Of a stretch of DNA of 64,000 bases, positions 62,868 through 64,000 are shown piece by piece. How positions within the stretch are numbered: the first letter of the stretch is position 1; each line of letters starts with the position of its first letter. The translations under genes were made by a program, and so were the position numbers. Under the pieces are notes generated by a model. The model was given only the letters and a program-made list of their open reading frames with translations. It was not told the DNA's origin and searched no databases. Source of the DNA: Rhodanobacter sp. 7MK24 (GTDB lineage Bacteria > Pseudomonadota > Gammaproteobacteria > Xanthomonadales > Rhodanobacteraceae); the NCBI RefSeq assembly GCF_014842995.1, contig NZ_JACYXL010000001.1, forward strand, positions 311,183-375,182, written 5' to 3'.

Positions 62868-63478
62868 TGGAAACGCAGATGACCACCTTGTCGGCGGGAA
62901 TCATGCTGTTCCTCATCATGGATCCGCTGGGTAACATCCCGATCTTCCTCAGCCTGCTCAAGGATGTACCGCCGAAGCGGCGGCGCCGCGTGCTGGTACG
63001 CGAGCTGCTGATCGCGCTGGGTGTGCTGCTGGGTTTCCTGATCGGTGGCCAGCACCTGCTCAGCCTGCTTCAGCTCAAGCCCGATTCGATCAGCATCGCG
63101 GGCGGCATCGTGCTGTTCCTCATCGGCATCCGCATGGTGTTCCCGCCGGCGGATGGCGGCGGCATCTTCGGCAAGAGCGGCGGCGGCGAACCTTTCATCG
63201 TGCCTATGGCGATTCCCGGCGTTGCCGGCCCCTCCGCGATGGCGGCGTTGCTGCTGCTCACCAATACCCAGCCGGGACGTACCGCCGACTGGGCCATCGC
63301 GTTGATCGGCGCATGGCTGGCCACGGCCATGATCCTGTTCTTCTCCACCTACCTGTTCCGCTGGCTCGGCGAGAGCGTGCTGACTGCGTTGGAACGCGTG
63401 ATGGGCATGCTGCTGATTGCCCTGTCGGTGCAGATGTTCATGGGCGGCGTGGCCGCGTTTCTGCATCTGGCGCTTTGA
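62867..63478 (+). CDS. MarC-family membrane protein
   Basis: This 203-residue protein has six TM helices with the family pattern FLIMDPLGNIPIFLSLLK and the repeat half VPMAIPGVAGPSAMA. The start overlaps the SDR stop (TGATG). The function of MarC proteins is unknown despite the name. It is the third gene of a coupled grxD-SDR-marC operon. Confidence 0.9.
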   Translation: METQMTTLSAGIMLFLIMDPLGNIPIFLSLLKDVPPKRRRRVLVRELLIALGVLLGFLIGGQHLLSLLQLKPDSISIAGGIVLFLIGIRMVFPPADGGGIFGKSGGGEPFIVPMAIPGVAGPSAMAALLLLTNTQPGRTADWAIALIGAWLATAMILFFSTYLFRWLGESVLTALERVMGMLLIALSVQMFMGGVAAFLHLAL

Positions 63479-63524
63479 CGAGCCGATACGCGACATACCG
63501 TGGCGAATGTCATGATGGAACTAA

Positions 63525-63543
63525 TGTAAAATTGCTGTAAAAT
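63525..63543 (+). promoter_or_regulatory. Direct repeat upstream of the receptor gene
   Basis: TGTAAAAT occurs at 63525-63532 and again at 63536-63543, one helical turn apart (11 bases), in AT-rich DNA. It could be an operator or promoter core. Confidence 0.45.
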
Positions 63544-63635
63544 AAGCCGGAGACAATATCAAAGGCTTTGGACGGCGGGCGACGCAATTCAATAGAAGGG
63601 TGTCGCAAGAAAATTCGCATTACGAGCTGCTAGTG

Positions 63636-63662
63636 CTCGATCCGGAAGGGTCGAGTTTTTTT
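63636..63662 (+). terminator. Strong terminator between marC and the receptor gene
   Basis: CTCGATCC / GGGTCGAG (one G-U pair) with a GGAA tetraloop, followed by seven T. It lies 158 bases after marC and 94 bases before the next start, so it either ends the marC operon or acts in the receptor leader. Confidence 0.85.
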
Positions 63663-63756
63663 GTGCCCGAAATATTCGTTTTTTCTTTCGAAACGCGTTT
63701 GTTTACCGCCGCGACCCAGTCATTACTGGCTTGAACTTGCATTACGGGGATTACAT

Positions 63757-64000
63757 ATGAAGCGAGCTTATCTCTCTGCAGCGATTGCACTCTCTCTTGG
63801 CCTGGCGTCGTCGATGGCGCTGGCGCAGACCACGACCGGCAACAGCCAGCCTGCGCAAGCCACGGCCCAGCAGGGCGGCGGTGGCCAGTCCAGCGTGTCG
63901 AGCACCTCCAAGGTGTCGGCGGTGGCCACCAAGCATGCGCGCGAGCTGCAGTCCGTCGAAGTGACGGCAACGGCCGTGAGCCTCGGCGGCGGCCTGATGT
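63757..64000 (+). CDS. Probable TonB-dependent receptor (3' truncated by window edge)
   Basis: Only 81 residues are visible. A signal peptide ends MALAQ. A Gln/Gly/Ser/Thr-rich stretch follows, then ELQSVEVTATAVSLGGG, the plug-domain/TonB-box-like opening typical of xanthomonad TonB receptors. GGGGA lies six bases before the ATG. Substrate cannot be inferred. Confidence 0.7.
   Translation, partial: MKRAYLSAAIALSLGLASSMALAQTTTGNSQPAQATAQQGGGGQSSVSSTSKVSAVATKHARELQSVEVTATAVSLGGGLM

Noticed and set aside
1-64000. CRISPR arrays, tRNA, rRNA or prophage
   Set aside because: No regularly spaced repeats, no clover-leaf sequences, and no integrase or phage structural genes were seen on either strand by eye.

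Overview
The window is high-GC, densely coded DNA from a gammaproteobacterium. It most likely belongs to the Lysobacterales (Xanthomonadales), probably the Rhodanobacteraceae (Rhodanobacter, Dyella, Frateuria, Luteibacter and relatives). This is inferred from the gene families, the short ATGA-coupled operons and the dispersed palindromic intergenic repeats; no rRNA or tRNA gene is present to confirm it.

Region 1 to 25.6 kb is mostly chromosomal housekeeping and small accessory modules. It holds a two-component system (HK partial at the left edge, then a LuxR-type regulator), a secreted SRPBCC-like protein, a GldA/F/G-type ABC exporter operon, a copper-delivery set for cytochrome oxidase (CtaG, Sco1-like, PCuAC), purT, a membrane-anchored FMN glutamate-synthase-like protein facing an FHA-GGDEF protein, bpt and tesB. 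A coupled three-gene operon of unknown function sits behind an AraC regulator. An AmpD-like amidase, rlmKL, two secreted proteins and an S10 carboxypeptidase follow.

Region 25.8 to 33.5 kb is the unusual part. Three paralogous membrane diguanylate cyclases (signal sequence, helical-repeat sensor, one TM segment, GGEEF) are interleaved with a tetrapyrrole-methylase-fold enzyme that has the active-site spacing of borosin peptide N-methyltransferases (SonM/OphMA type). Two short paralogous peptides have a conserved leader and divergent acidic, proline-rich tails. The order is cyclase 1, methyltransferase, precursor 1, cyclase 2, IS200-like transposase remnant, 3'-end remnant of a second methyltransferase gene, precursor 2, cyclase 3. 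I read this as a duplicated split-borosin RiPP locus physically coupled to c-di-GMP enzymes.

Region 33.5 to 43.2 kb holds darP/DUF1653, pmbA, a DUF4870 protein, ispA-xseB, an MFS exporter with a clear promoter, tilS with a NYN-LOTUS protein, a secreted thioredoxin-fold protein and accA.

Region 43.5 to 63.5 kb is the conserved envelope/replication supercluster read leftwards: pyrH, frr, uppS, cdsA, dxr, rseP, bamA, lpxD, fabZ, lpxA, lpxB, rnhB, dnaE (then accA). It makes undecaprenyl and isoprenoid precursors, CDP-diacylglycerol, lipid A and the outer-membrane assembly machine. It differs from the E. coli arrangement: no skp between bamA and lpxD, a small ORF plus a TlpA-like gene between rnhB and dnaE, and sodB instead of tsf upstream of pyrH. 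To the right come sodB, grxD, a YciK-like SDR and marC, then a terminator-bearing leader and the start of a probable TonB-dependent receptor at the edge.
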